The notes under the pieces: model-generated | What the model saw: the letters and a program-made list of their open reading frames with translations, nothing else | What the model was told of the DNA's origin: nothing | Databases searched by the model: none | Made by a program: the position numbers and the translations under genes | Shown: positions 29,928 through 42,380 of the stretch, in pieces | How positions within the stretch are numbered: the first letter of the stretch is position 1 | Layout: every line of letters starts with the position of its first letter | From: Argopecten irradians | Taxonomy: Eukaryota > Mollusca > Bivalvia > Pectinida > Pectinidae | Length of the DNA: 64,000 bases | Direction: 5' to 3' | Assembly: GCF_041381155.1 (NCBI RefSeq) | Contig: NC_091143.1 | Span: 23,587,695 to 23,651,694 of the forward strand

Positions 29928-32900
29928 CTAGCCTTTATTTTTCTTCCGGCTTTTTGTACTAGTCGGTGAGACCGGTGCCTCGTTTGAAGCTGTGGACTGT
30001 TTTCCTCCAGAGTTGTCTTTGGAGAATTTATCACACATGTTGTTATTCTGAAAAAAAAAAAATAAAACAATAATTTTGGTTAATAAAGTGGAACGTTATT
30101 TCACTAAAAAATAATCAAGACGTAAAATGACGTTGAACCCCAAGGCAGGACCACAAGTCATAGGGAGGCGACCAACAGCTTGCTTAATTAAAGAAAAGGC
30201 GGTAAAGAGCCGGAAGTGACGCAAAATTGACAATGTCTTCGCTATGTTTGACACTTACCCAGACATAGAATGTGGCGGCTCCACAGCTCACGGCCCGGAT
30301 CTTATCAGGGGTAAACTTGGACTGAAGGTCATCGACACGTGACGCCGTCTTGTCCGTCATGTTGACCGTGTCGGCATTTTTTACCTCTCGCATCAGACTC
30401 TCTTTACCATATCGACCCAGAAGGCACTGAACATCTGCCCAATCCTGAAGAACCGACAAAGAAGGAATATTTAAAGAACCAAAGCATTTACTATGAAGAA
30501 TAATCAACTGTCATGGACAAAAATATAATACGGAATGCAAGATTAGAAATCATATTTTACAAAGGAATAACGTTAAGCATCAAAATATCTTCTATAGATA
30601 ATATATCGTTGCGTGTATCGTTAAACTGAATGCTACAGGTTAAGATTTGCCTAAATACCTCAGTTTGACATTTTATTATTAAGTACGTTGCTTAAAATTT
30701 GTTTCCATACGAATCCTCTATATCGTCTTTACCGTTAGTTTGTCCTCATCGTAGCCCAATATCAGGTAGGTGGACATCATCGTCTCATGAACGCCATCTG
30801 GTGGATGGTGGTAGGAGCGGATCTCAGAGATAGTGGCCTGGTCCATTTCTAGGATATCGTGGCGGTAGTTGTCCAGTTCCGTGAGATGCTGCCTCAGCTC
30901 TCGTGCACGGTCCAGGTAGTGCTGTAGGTTAGACTGGTACGGGGACTCCTCCACGTTCTCAATGGCCCGATCAAGGACACCAGGATGACGTCTCAGGATC
31001 GCGTCCCGGATCTCTGTCAATGCGTTACAATGGAATGGCTTAAATCTTAGGAGTCAAACATTTATCAAATGTAATATAATAAATATGAAATAAAAGTAAC
31101 TCAAAGTATGGTTATTGATGTCAATAAAGACTTTATGTCACAAGAACCATTCTATAACTATTTTTTAGGAGAAAAAAGATTTTTATTACTTAAAAGAGGG
31201 AAATGATACAATAAGTTGCCCTCACACAGGAGGGGATCCATTCAACTCGCAACTTTTATACGTATTATTTAAATTCAAAAGACACGTTGTAAAATTGCAG
31301 GGTTCAAGCAGAAGAAAAAATAAGTAAAAGCAAGAAAACTTGAAACTTCATAAAACTGCATTTGTAATCTCAGGCCTATTTTTAATTGAGGCATTTTAAG
31401 CTGTAAAGTTTCAGATGGTCTGAGATAGAGTTCATGGCAAAGTAAACAAATGTTAATTTTTGGACTATAATGGAACTAACTATCATTCAAAATGGTTTGT
31501 ATAAATATGAAATGTCCTGACTTAAATTGCCTTTTCTTGACTACTTGAACCCTGCTTTAAGAAGCACATGAATACCGATATGTTTGTTTGTACAGTACAG
31601 TTGTGTAGAATATTAAATATGAACAAACACATGGACACACAATTTTACCTCTCAACTACAGTTAGATTCCAGACAATGTATATATTGGCTGACGAGGGTG
31701 CCTCACCTAGCCTATTGCTTTCCTCTATCAGTAGTGAGAGAAAATTATATATAATTTATAAAGTAAAATTATCATTTCTTACTCCTTTAATTACATTTCT
31801 TTGGGTGAATATTAGAGTATAGAGAGGAAAGAGAGAGAGAGAAAACAAAAAAAAAGAAGAAAAGAAAGTGGGGTATGGAAGGGGAGCTTGAGGGGTAGAT
31901 CTGGGAGGAGTAGGAAGGAAGAAAGAGGATGGTACTATCAATGATAATTTATACAAATTTAACTTGATGATATATGAATAAAAACATCTGCTTATTCATA
32001 AAAGATGGATCAGCAACACTGTTGGTAGCATTGGAGAGTGGTTTAAGGAGAGACGAATATCTACTATAGTTTAGAAAATTTTCCACATGTTTCCCATTCT
32101 TTTTCAAATTTTTCCTTTTCCAAATCACCTTTACCGTTTGCAATATATTTTTGCAATAAAAGTAACTCAAAGTATGGTTATTGATGTCAATAAAGACTTT
32201 ATGTCACAAGAACCATTCTATAACTATGTGAACTTGGAATACATAGACAAAGTGGTAAATAACAATCAAATTAAGGTATCTAGATATCACATTTCTCAGA
32301 GATGACTTAATCACGCGCTCTTTTAGAACCATTCAATTGCAATCTTTTGATATCGTCTAGTTGCATTTTAGGGGCGATCCTCTTGCCACTTCTCTGTAAT
32401 CAACAAAGAGCAAACTGATCTGGTGATGGATAAAAAGTCTGACTGCCATGTTGCCACTACTTTATAGAGGAGGGGATCTTTTTACCTTTCCTTGGTGATT
32501 GATAAAAAGTCTGACTGCCATGTTGCCACTACTTTATAGAGGAGGGGATCTGTTTACCTTTCCTGAGATTTAGGTAGGCAAGCTTCTCCTTGGCGTCTGT
32601 CAAGTCACCATTGTCCTGGAGTTTGTTCTTCTCAAACACAGCTATGGCATTCTCTAACTCCACTTCATCTTTCCCGTCGGTAGCCTGCCAAAGCTGTTCT
32701 CGGATTCGTTTCTGTGAAGTAGAATTGAAACATGTTAAAATGAATGTGTACTTCATTTCCTGATTATATGAGTAAATTGGTAACCACAATCAATTAATCA
32801 ATCATTCTTTTCCAGTGGAATGATTCGTGTCTTGTACAGCTGCAATATGTTAAGGTTTGAAAACCAATGGCTCGGTCTATGTTTCTGGGGTTACTTATTA

Positions 32901-35900
32901 ATGCAAAGATTGTAATTGGTATCAGTAAAACAGAATACTATTGTCAGGTCTACTTTCAATTAGAATGACGCTAAAAGTAAGCCCGAGAATGATCTAGTAC
33001 AAATTGACATCTTACAATTATGTTACTTGTATTTACTTTGCTCCAATTAAAGAAAACCATTCTAGGACATCAAATGTGTAACTATCCTTCATACCCAAGG
33101 GTTACTCTATTAGAATTGCTTGATATATCTAACCCTGTCATAGTAAAAGTAAAGGCATTGTGTGCGGCAACTTTTGTATAAGACGAAACGATAGTTTGGT
33201 CCTTTAATGTATAAAAAAAATCGGTTGATCGAATAACAGTACACTGTACTGCCTATGAAGTTCGACGTCGATCTTCAAAAATGGCTCTCTGCCCGGGCCT
33301 GCAACTGTTTCTTTCGATATACTTAAGTTTTATAAAGACTAAGTCCATGGATGGATATATAACGACAGTGATAGTAAACCATGAATTATTGTGGGCGATG
33401 TGATTGAACGTCATTGAACCATTTTATATAATTTACGGAGTATGGTACCTTGTAGCCTTTCTCATTGACGGACTGTCGGTTTCCTTTGTTACTTCTAGGC
33501 GGAGCCTGACGTTTACCGTTACCCTGACGTGCGTTTTTGGATTGTCCGCCCTTTCCTCCGGCACCGGAGTTCCGGTTACTTCCCTTGCTGTTATTGTTAC
33601 TGTTCACTGACCTCTTCTGTAAAATTAGAATCAAATTTTTTTTAATCTAACGATAACAACTTTATGTACAGAAAAAGCATTTTTTCTTGAAATGTATAAT
33701 GTGTTGACATTTATGAATGAACGATATGAAACAAATAAAGTTGACATCCCCAAAACATCACAACAGTAGCTAGTCAGATGAACAACAAGTTATCTCAGTT
33801 TAGTAATGCCATCTCCCCATTACATTATGACTACTTGTTGCAGATTTCTTGTAGATAACACACGTCTTTATAATAAACAATCGTCTGAAGTGAGAGTCCA
33901 ATTATAAAACCCATACATACCTGTTGATGTAGGTTATGATTCATAAACGAAAGTAACTCAATAAACATTATTTAAAAAATACATATAAATACCTTAAATA
34001 TTGTATATCTATAGTGCAATATTACTAACACACACACACTACGATGCAATCTAATTTCCTTTTAACTTTGCGTGTGAGAGTAGAAGCCCCTTTATAGACC
34101 TGTCTAGATGTCTCCGGTTAGTGTTGTAAGTATTTTATATTTTTGAACACTCGCGTGTCAGCCACACACAGGTGAGATACCGATAGCTTTAGTCGTGGTT
34201 ATTGTTTAGGTTACTCTTAATACCAAAAAAAATACACTATGGTTAAATTTTCGCAGATTGCACAAAGAGATTTTCGCTGTGATTACTTCCACCGCGCGTA
34301 AAGTGTTGTAAATATATAAATTATATATTCCAAAAGTTTGACTTTAATTATAGCACAAAATAACACCAATATGAAATGTTTATCCCTGCAAATCGCGAAA
34401 TTAAACACTCGTGAAAATAACCGCATTTACAGTATATAATTACCATAGAAACAAACTATTGATATCTGCGATTACTGATGGAAAATTCTGCATGATACAG
34501 TAGTGACTAGTTCAAAGAGACCGAACTCTGTCTAAACCATCTCATACCGCGGTTATTTTTCCAACTATAACACTGCTTAAGTACTTTTTAAGTCAACAAA
34601 TCATCATGTTATCTCATCATGTGACCATTTAAGACATCATTATAACATGCCATAATAATTCCAGACATTCAGAATTTAAGGCGTAGGAATACACACTTAT
34701 ATAATATATTTTGTACATATTTGAGAAAAGCGAGTAGACAAAAGGTTAAGCATGTTGTTAAATGGTTTTAATGTAATACTTAAAACTAATATTAATTCTT
34801 GCATGACACTTTATAGAAGATAAGGTCTCATTTCCTCGCACACCAATCCCGACGGCACATTTGTGTTTCCGTAAAAAGCCACGCAGTGCCTTCTACTAAA
34901 GTTTATTCTAACATTTACCAAGCTCAACATTAGGAACTATTAGAAAGGTGCAACAATTGTGGTAGTTCTAAACTCACGAGGATTTACCAAGTTCAACCTT
35001 ATAACACAATTACTTCACCTGAACTACTGATCAAAATATGACACTACATTCCGTATTTTTCGTGATGGCGCTGTGTTCCTGGTAAACTTCAACCCACCAC
35101 CAAACACATTAAAAGCTTCTACGTTATCTTAAAACATTATATTTTCACGTAATACCTTTACGATTGTATCGACTTCGCAACATCACCGCCGTTAAATAGC
35201 AAAACGCGATATTTATACTGATATAGATTGATTAGAGCGATTTTAAGTCTACGATACATGGATGGACGCGAAAACAGCACAACGCTCCACTAAAAAGAAC
35301 ACCAATGCTCCAAGTACTTCTTCGTAGGTTGCCAATGTATGAATAAATGAACAATTTAGATTTAGATGTATGCAGAAGGAAATGCTAGGAGAATTTGTTT
35401 AAAGGATACCTCCTCATGCACCACATCGATATGAGAACGAAAAAAGAGGAGGGGCATGCAGATTCGGGTCATATAGAATATAATTAGATATATCGCATGT
35501 ATCGACAGTGGATGTGAGAATAGAGATATTGAAAACAACAATGGGCAGGTTCTGGATACAAACATATTAAGGAAATATGGGAGTTAGTAGGATGAGTTAA
35601 AGCAGGATAAATTAGGGCGATAAAAGGTTGGGTCATAAAGTAATACATACATAACATTAGGCGTTGCCATAACAAAGTGTTATACACAAATTTTTAGTCT
35701 GTAAGTTACACAAATAAATGCTTCAGAAAGATAGTTTTATAATAGAACGATCCGGGTATAGGATATACTTAAAACATGCCGGCACCAGTTAATCATGTTA
35801 ACACCTGTACCCGCCTTACCCGTTTTGACGTGACGTCATCAGTATTGTGATTTACGTCACTGGTTTCCTCGTTTTGATTTTCAACCAATGAAACGTTGTC

Positions 35901-36518
35901 CTCGGCTGGCTGTATAGTGATTTTGTTAATATAATTAAATACATCATATTTAGTGTTATGATCCTACATCATTTATTTAAACACTATATCAGCACAATTA
36001 AAATCACATTTGCGTTTAATAACATTGAGGAGCAAAATCACATAACTGGCTTCATAAGTTTATGATGTAACTTCCGCCATAGCGAGGCCATAACAAAAAT
36101 GAATCTTCATGTTTAGACTTTTCGACATGAACCAAAATATATCCGTCTTTCTAAGCATTTGCATAGCATATGTCGCATATTGTGTAACTATTTAGATTTT
36201 TTTCTTTCTTGGGAAAACGATTTTATCAAAATCTAGTGACAAGGATAAATGTTATGGTACAGCTTTATTTTGATAGTTTTCTCGAATGTATCATACGTAA
36301 TTATATCAAACTAAGACAGTTAGTAATGTTAAGTTATTTAGTCTTTAACTATGATTTACATTTGATAACAAACCAAAATATGTGTCATAACCTACCTGAT
36401 TGGCCCTAGGTTTTTGTGCGGACTCATTGGTGTCCTTAGAACCACCACATCCCATCCTGGCCACTGAATGGCGTAGGAAAATATTTCACTGTGTACAACG
36501 TGATCCTGTCATGGTAAC
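29928..36518 (-). CDS. MGCGGS-start protein with a free-standing dynein-stalk-like domain
   Basis: Seven coding exons with consistent phases give 352 residues: 36396-36455 (ATG at 36455), 35820-35909, 33449-33616, 32558-32711, 30733-31013, 30259-30444, 29928-30047 (stop TAG). The first exon extends upstream to a CTGTAG acceptor at 36519, so a 5' UTR intron is likely. MGCGGSK fits an N-myristoylation signal with a palmitoylatable Cys3, predicting membrane attachment. Residues 21-106 are acidic, then a basic Gly/Asn/Lys linker. Residues 107-215 are helical. Residues ~219-313 resemble the dynein heavy-chain stalk and microtubule-binding tip: ISEIRSYHHPP, LGYDE, DWADVQCLLG, FTPDKIRAVSCGAATFYVW, compared with 'DIDEIRSFKSPP', 'DW...LLG' and 'FTPEKV..VS.AA....WV' in dyneins. 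No AAA+ motor is present. The C-terminus is polar and ends SRKKNKG. Gene structure is well supported; microtubule binding is inference. Confidence 0.82.
31089..32227 (+). repeat. Exact 73-bp direct repeat, copies 1066 bp apart
   Basis: 31089-31161 and 32155-32227 are identical over 73 bases, beginning AATAAAAGTAACTCAAAG and ending CCATTCTATAACTAT. The flanks and the ~993 bases between are unrelated by eye. Both copies lie in the intron between coding exons 4 and 5 of the dynein-stalk-like gene. Confidence 0.9.
31818..31932 (+). repeat. Purine-rich tract
   Basis: About 115 bases that are almost wholly A and G on the plus strand, with GAGAGAGAGA runs and GGGGAG blocks. It is low-complexity intronic sequence. 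Confidence 0.7.
32422..32564 (-). repeat. 71-bp tandem duplication spanning a splice donor
   Basis: 32422-32492 and 32494-32564 are near-identical (two or three differences), each starting about GGTGATNGATAAAAAGTC. The second unit contains the last seven bases and the donor of the stalk-gene exon 4 (AGGAAAG then GTAAAC). The first unit carries a duplicate (AGGAAAG then GTAAAA) 72 bases into the intron. Confidence 0.85.
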
Positions 36519-37149
36519 CTACAGAGAAAACAAGTGATGGGTTAAGACTTAAACATTGATTAAAATATAGAAACTGTCCACTCCAATGATCACACCTAGA
36601 CTTAAGGTTTAAATGTCTAGATTTTATATCAAAGTTTGACTTTTCTGAAATGAAATTACATCTAAAGCTTTGCTGCTTGCTCGAGCATCTGAGTAAGAGG
36701 AAATTAGTCCAGCAACCGCCTAAAACACAATAAACAGTCGATAAACTTATTGTTACAGCTATATTTTATATGGTCCTATGGTAGGTAGAGAGACACTCGA
36801 CTAAGGAGGTAACGGTGGGGTCAAGGGTCATAAAATCTATATTAATAAATATGGAATCGTGTTCCACTTACTGACGGAATTTACTGATCAACTTGAGTGT
36901 TTATTTTCTGCATGTGTCAATAGTCGAAGCAAACTTCTCAAAATTAATTCTAGCTTTCTAGTTCCCTTGTATCATTTGAACTTTTGATCTACCTATTGAC
37001 AAATTGGAAGCAACATGCAATTACAGAAGCTTTCTTTTATTTCAAAGGAAAGAAAATACAATACCTGTTAGACTGTAAAGTAGTAAAGGCCTAGCCTGTC
37101 TGATCAATAACTACACTTTTTCTATAACTAAACATTTACGGATTGATGT

Positions 37150-37530
37150 CATTATTTTTAACTCCATCGAGGTATGAAAGAAACTTTGTTTGCAAACTGT
37201 GTGAATCCGCGTAGCGAATTCTCTCAAAAGTTTGTAAACAAAATTTATTTCATAACCCGATAAAGTTCAAAAAAAGTTACATTAATGCTTATCATAAAAT
37301 TTTCAGACAACTTGTTCACGTAAAACACGTTTAAACGTACGATTCCATTGACTTTCCAATGAATTACTTATTCTAAATCAATACGCAACATCGACGTCTC
37401 TATTGTGACGTCATGATAACGTCTGGTTTTCGCGCCATTCTCGGATTTTTTTCTTCATAGTATATGCAGAAAAAGCATCTGACAATCAGAAAGTGGAATT
37501 AGTATAGAAAAACATAAAAATTAATTATTT
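37150..37530 (-). mobile_element. CRE-bearing dispersed repeat, copy 3 (inverted)
   Basis: Reverse-complement copy of the repeat at 10880-11225: it shares TTTGTTTGCAAAC, CAATACGCAAC, TTGTGACGTCATGATAACGT and TGGCGCGAAAAC (minus strand). It keeps the terminal foldback, seen here as AAACTTTGTTTGCAAACTGT against AGTTTGTAAACAAAATTT. Confidence 0.65.
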
Positions 37531-37839
37531 TGAAATAATATACTTTTATCCTTTCTCTTTTACCCGGTGTGATATTAGTATCACTAGCACAATAATTTTA
37601 CCGTGGTCATTTGATTGATTTTACTTTATTCATAAAACAACATAGTTATCAACTATATACGGTATATATTGAATCTGATTTGGAGATTCGTGTTTTTTTA
37701 TATATATAATCTGTAATGTATTAATCGTTTTAAGTGCCGTCACACCGTTGGATAAATCTGTCGATATTGTATGTGGCACCGTTGACAGTAGATTCGGATG
37801 ATACATATATAAATAGTTATAAAGCCCTAAACCTGGTGG

Positions 37840-38200
37840 ACACCGCCATCAGACTACCATTATAATCCAACAAAGCCCTGATGGTCCCCAACAACCACCA
37901 GTGGCTACAAAGTATGTTCATGTCCGGACCATGTCCACGTGCAGAGATTCCACTATTAACGACGTCCATGCCATAGCCTTGTCAATTCGATCGGGCATTT
38001 TATAATATCAGCCATAGTTCTGCCACATAAAGTAAAAATGCTATTTACCGTCAAAGGACCATCAACCTCGGTAGATACTTGAAGAGCTTGGTAAACAAAC
38101 CTACTAAATGTGTCGGTCATTTCTGGGACAACTCCTTCAATACGGTATAACGATCGACGATTTCACAGAGATTTAAAATTCAGCTTTGTTTACTGTCAGC
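37840..38200 (-). pseudogene. Weak gene-like remnant, unidentified
   Basis: This block is richer in G+C than its surroundings. On the minus strand it gives coding-like stretches in two frames, for example VVPEMTDTFSRFVYQALQVS and ARGHGPDMNILCSHWWLLG, separated by stops. No family is recognised. It may be chance or an old gene or element fragment. Confidence 0.15.
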
Positions 38201-41200
38201 CATTTGACAAATGTTTCTATCTCCAGCTGTAACAGATGACAGTATTTTACTTTCACTGCTAGCCTCAGCAGGGAGAGGAATCTATGGGGTGATAATATGA
38301 ATTTTGTATTCCAATCTTGTAAAATACTATATATTTGTCATTTGTTAATATAAATTCTTTTCAATCGTTTGCGCTTCATCTTGAGCATGTACATGTATTT
38401 ATTATCAGATACTGTTTAAACAAGCCTTCTTTGGTTTCAGAAATGTTTATATGGCCCACCCTACTTAAAGTTACTGTTACTATTTAGTAACACCGATAGG
38501 GGAAGTCCAATGACTCTATTAGGTTTCAGTTTTTTGACTAATTAACCCTATATAGTTAAACAATATCAGCCATAAATATGCCAGTCAGTTGTAACCAAAC
38601 GAAATATTGTGAAGTCCTGTGTTTTGCCTGGGTATATTTTACACCACAGTTAAGTGTTCAACGTACAATACTCCGGTATTGAAATATCACTAGTTTTGCT
38701 TGGTACCTTTCGATTCGACTATTATAAGAAGATACAATAGAAGCTACATTTGAAGCTAAATTATTCATAAAAGACTTTTTGTAATAAAATTGTAAAAGAA
38801 ATGTTTATCTAAAAACTGATACAAAAAATAAGATAAAAACCGATATGATGAAATTATAATTTAGTCTCAAATTGAATTACGGATGGAAAATACAGAAAAA
38901 AGTATATGCGTTAATGGAGATGAAATCTTCATGGGGATGAAATATCTTAAGTGCCCTTGTAATTTTAGTAGGATGGGCGTTATCCAACATCGCGCGGCAC
39001 TCTCATATTTACTTATGTTTCATGGATATGACTGTTCGTTGGAGTCTAGACATCAAAACAAATAAATAATTATACTATCTTTTTCCTATCGTCTGTATCA
39101 TATAAATGTCTGAAAGTGTTATTTACGTTAAATGTTTAAAGTAGAAATTATATTGCTACATATCAATTAATAAAGTTGTCACCAAATTAAAAAAAAACTA
39201 GAAAACCCACGGCTATTATGCAAACGAGAAGAAAATACAAATTGCCTATATGGTTTTTATCTTTCATTCATATTCAAGTTATGCGTCAAAATGTTAAAAG
39301 GAACTCCAAAATTTAGCCACCCTTTTTAATGCAAAAGTGCCAAATTTTTTCCGATACTAAAATAACCCAAAATACGGTATATATTTCAGTAAAGAATCCA
39401 CTCACTTTAATATGATGTAACCCTGTTCTTATCAATTGAAAGACTCAAGCTTATTCTCTGCAAAATAATTGTCTTCCTTAACTCATTTTCTCTTGCAGAT
39501 TAAGGATTTGTTTTCTAAATCAAAGAGTAGACCGGTCCATTATACAATTTCAGAAGTGATGGAGTTGAATAAAGATCAACAAATGCCCTACTGTTTCACG
39601 GGAGTTATCTGAACAACGTTGTTTAAACAGGGAAGTTTTGACGGTTGATACTGCTGGTTAATAATTACCAAACACAGGTAATATTTAATAACACAGCATT
39701 TATTCCTATTACAGATCGTCTAAATCTCTGACACATTGACATTCTGTATAAGATGCCCAGTTTATATATATGCTGCCAGATAGGCACCCTGTAGACAAAC
39801 TTATTGTGCCGTAGTGTGAGAGGAACAAATCCGTTCTAATATAAACTTCTCATTGTATTCTTCTTGTTCTGTGACCTTGACTTTCCTTCAGTTTATTTTA
39901 TTTATTCATTTACTTTTTAATTCATGTTAACAAAAGCATTGTAACGTGCAAAGAAATCCAATACTATGATAGATCGTAGGTCCTTATGGATATTCCAAAG
40001 AAAGTGTTTTCTGTTCACGAATAGCACCATTATTCATATTTGACTCGTCATATCGGCTATACACCTGTAGTTATTCAATGTTTACAGGTGTAACAGGCCG
40101 GGGTACCATACAGGTGTGTTTGTATGCCGTAGCACGCTATCATTTAAACCGTTACGTAAACTCTTGTACATTTCACAAATACTTAAATCACTCCATATAT
40201 CAGTCACAGTCAGAGATGCCGGTGATTTGAACACTTGCCAATTTAGATCATAAAAAAATTATTACCAAAGTCTAACCACGTATTCCATGCGCGATATAAA
40301 TCTCATTAACTTGTGTGTTACCTTTATGTCCATTCTAATATGCATTACTTGACAAAACGAAAGAAATTATGCATAATTTTTACAATTTTATATAAATATC
40401 GCAATGTATATAGTGTCATTTCATCCTTTGTTCACTCGATCTCCCTCTTTAAGGTAATTTAGAAAAGTTTCAGTCCCATGAAAACGCGTCTCTTTGATAA
40501 ACTATTCACTTTGGTTTATACAGCGTTCAAAATCAAATATCTCTTTAAATTTATAGATCGTTGCCTCCTGCCTTCATGGGTCTTGATTATTATTCTCTAC
40601 AAGTCAAAACAAAAATCCTGTTTAAGCAACCAACCATATTGAATACAAGTTATTTTCCCGAAGACGATATTCTCGCGATTTTGCGAGACATTGATATGAT
40701 CTTCAAATATTGAGTTGTGAAATGTTGGAAAGTGGATTAATCATATAAACACGGATAGTCAGATCGCGAAAATTCTAAAACCGCTAAAACTTAATCTCCT
40801 CGAGCTCGTTTTTAGTAAAATAAAACATTGACCAGAGAAAAGGAGGGGCATCATTTTGGGCCGTTTTACGGCCACTCAGTGATAAGCAACCAATTTTGCA
40901 TAAAGATACATTAGGGTCAGCTGCATATTGTATGCTATTCAGAATATCCAATTTTTTCTGCGCTCATGCTAATGTGTATCTCAGAAATGTCAAGGATGGC
41001 GTCTCCAAAATCTTGTTTACTGGGTTATGATATCTTTAAAGAGCATATTATCAGGGTGTTTTACCTCCCATATGCGCTTGACTTGTAGTCATCAATAACA
41101 GGTTCTAGAATATAGAGCCAAATTTTAAAGTGCGAATAGTTTGTTTGTATCTTGTGTATTAAAACATGAATCAACCAAGTGGGCCAGAGTGTGATTTTAG

Positions 41201-42039
41201 TTGTTAATAAGGCGTTAAGCATAATCAAGCAATAAACTCCGGAGTCACTTACATATACAACAATTAAGTTTAAACCATCTCGTTGTCAATCCAAATATAT
41301 TACAAATTCAGAAATGAAACATCTTATTTACATTTAAATCCAATCGACTATTTTGTGGCTTCTTAATATGTACGAAATGTACATGTGTATGTGAACATTA
41401 AAGTGCATTTATTACAGTTATAACGAACATTACAGAAATACCTTGTCATACGTATGGCAATAAGTAATGATTGAATACAAATACTGTTATTGGGAACGGC
41501 CAGGCATTGTCTCTATTGGATAAAACATATTTTTTTTGTGAACGCAGAGAATACACAGGAAAAATTTATTGTAGAAATTTAAATCCTTTAACTGTTATAA
41601 ATCGATCAGATGGGACATACAAAGGATATCACTGTTTTGTTATATGCCAACTATGAAAAATTGCTTTTTATTGTCGAACGAGAGATATGTGAAAACGAAA
41701 AAAGTCTTTCATTTTATGTTATATTATCATAGCGTCCTATTGAACAGTACGTAGGGTCGGGGTACACCAAAGACAGAGAGCTAGGCCACTATATACCTAA
41801 CCAAACACCTCCTCACAATAGGCCCAATGTTCAATGCTTATACTTTATATATTGATATTGATGGTAGTTTGTTCATGCTTAAATGGTTCTTAGACGACGT
41901 TTTTAGATACCATATATATCATATTTATGTGTTGTTATGTAAAACCGTTTCTCACATTATACATTTATCACTCTGTCCAGGTCTGTTGTATTACTGCCCT
42001 TGATAGTTCAAAAGATCATACAAACGCCACAGGTGAATA

Positions 42040-42380
42040 GGTTCGATTAAATAGGGAAATAGCCTCTGTGTGTGTGCTTCGGTAAGCATAAATAGGGAAA
42101 TAGCCTCTGTGTGTGTGTGCTTCGTTAAGTAAAATATATATACGGAAATAGCCTCTGTGTGTGTGCGCTTGGGTAAGTAAAATATATATAGGGAAATAGC
42201 CTCTGTGTGGGTGTGCTTCTGTAAGTAAGATATATATAGGGAAATAACCTCTTTGTGGGTGTGCTTTCTGTAAGTAAAATATATATAGGGAAATAACCTC
42301 TGTGTGGGTGTGCTTCTGTAAGTAAAATATATATAGGGAAATAACCTCTGTGTGGGTGTGCTTCGTTAAGGAATACACAA
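42040..42380 (+). repeat. Minisatellite, about seven units of ~49 bp
   Basis: The unit is roughly AGTAAAATATATATAGGGAA then ATAACCTCTGTGTGGGTGTG and CTTCTGTA. The two leftmost units are shorter and more diverged. Open frames through it (HTHRGYFPIYILL-type) are by-products of the unit length. Confidence 0.9.

Larger units (their letters stand above)
36519..42039. other. Gene-poor stretch
   Basis: Apart from the repeat at 37150-37530 and the weak block at 37840-38200, I see no exon, RNA gene or repeat. It may contain the upstream non-coding exon and promoter of the dynein-stalk-like gene. Confidence 0.4.

Noticed and set aside
31089-32227. 73-bp direct repeats as the long terminal repeats of a small retroelement
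   Set aside because: No TG...CA termini, no primer-binding or polypurine signals, no ORF between, and no flanking target duplication.
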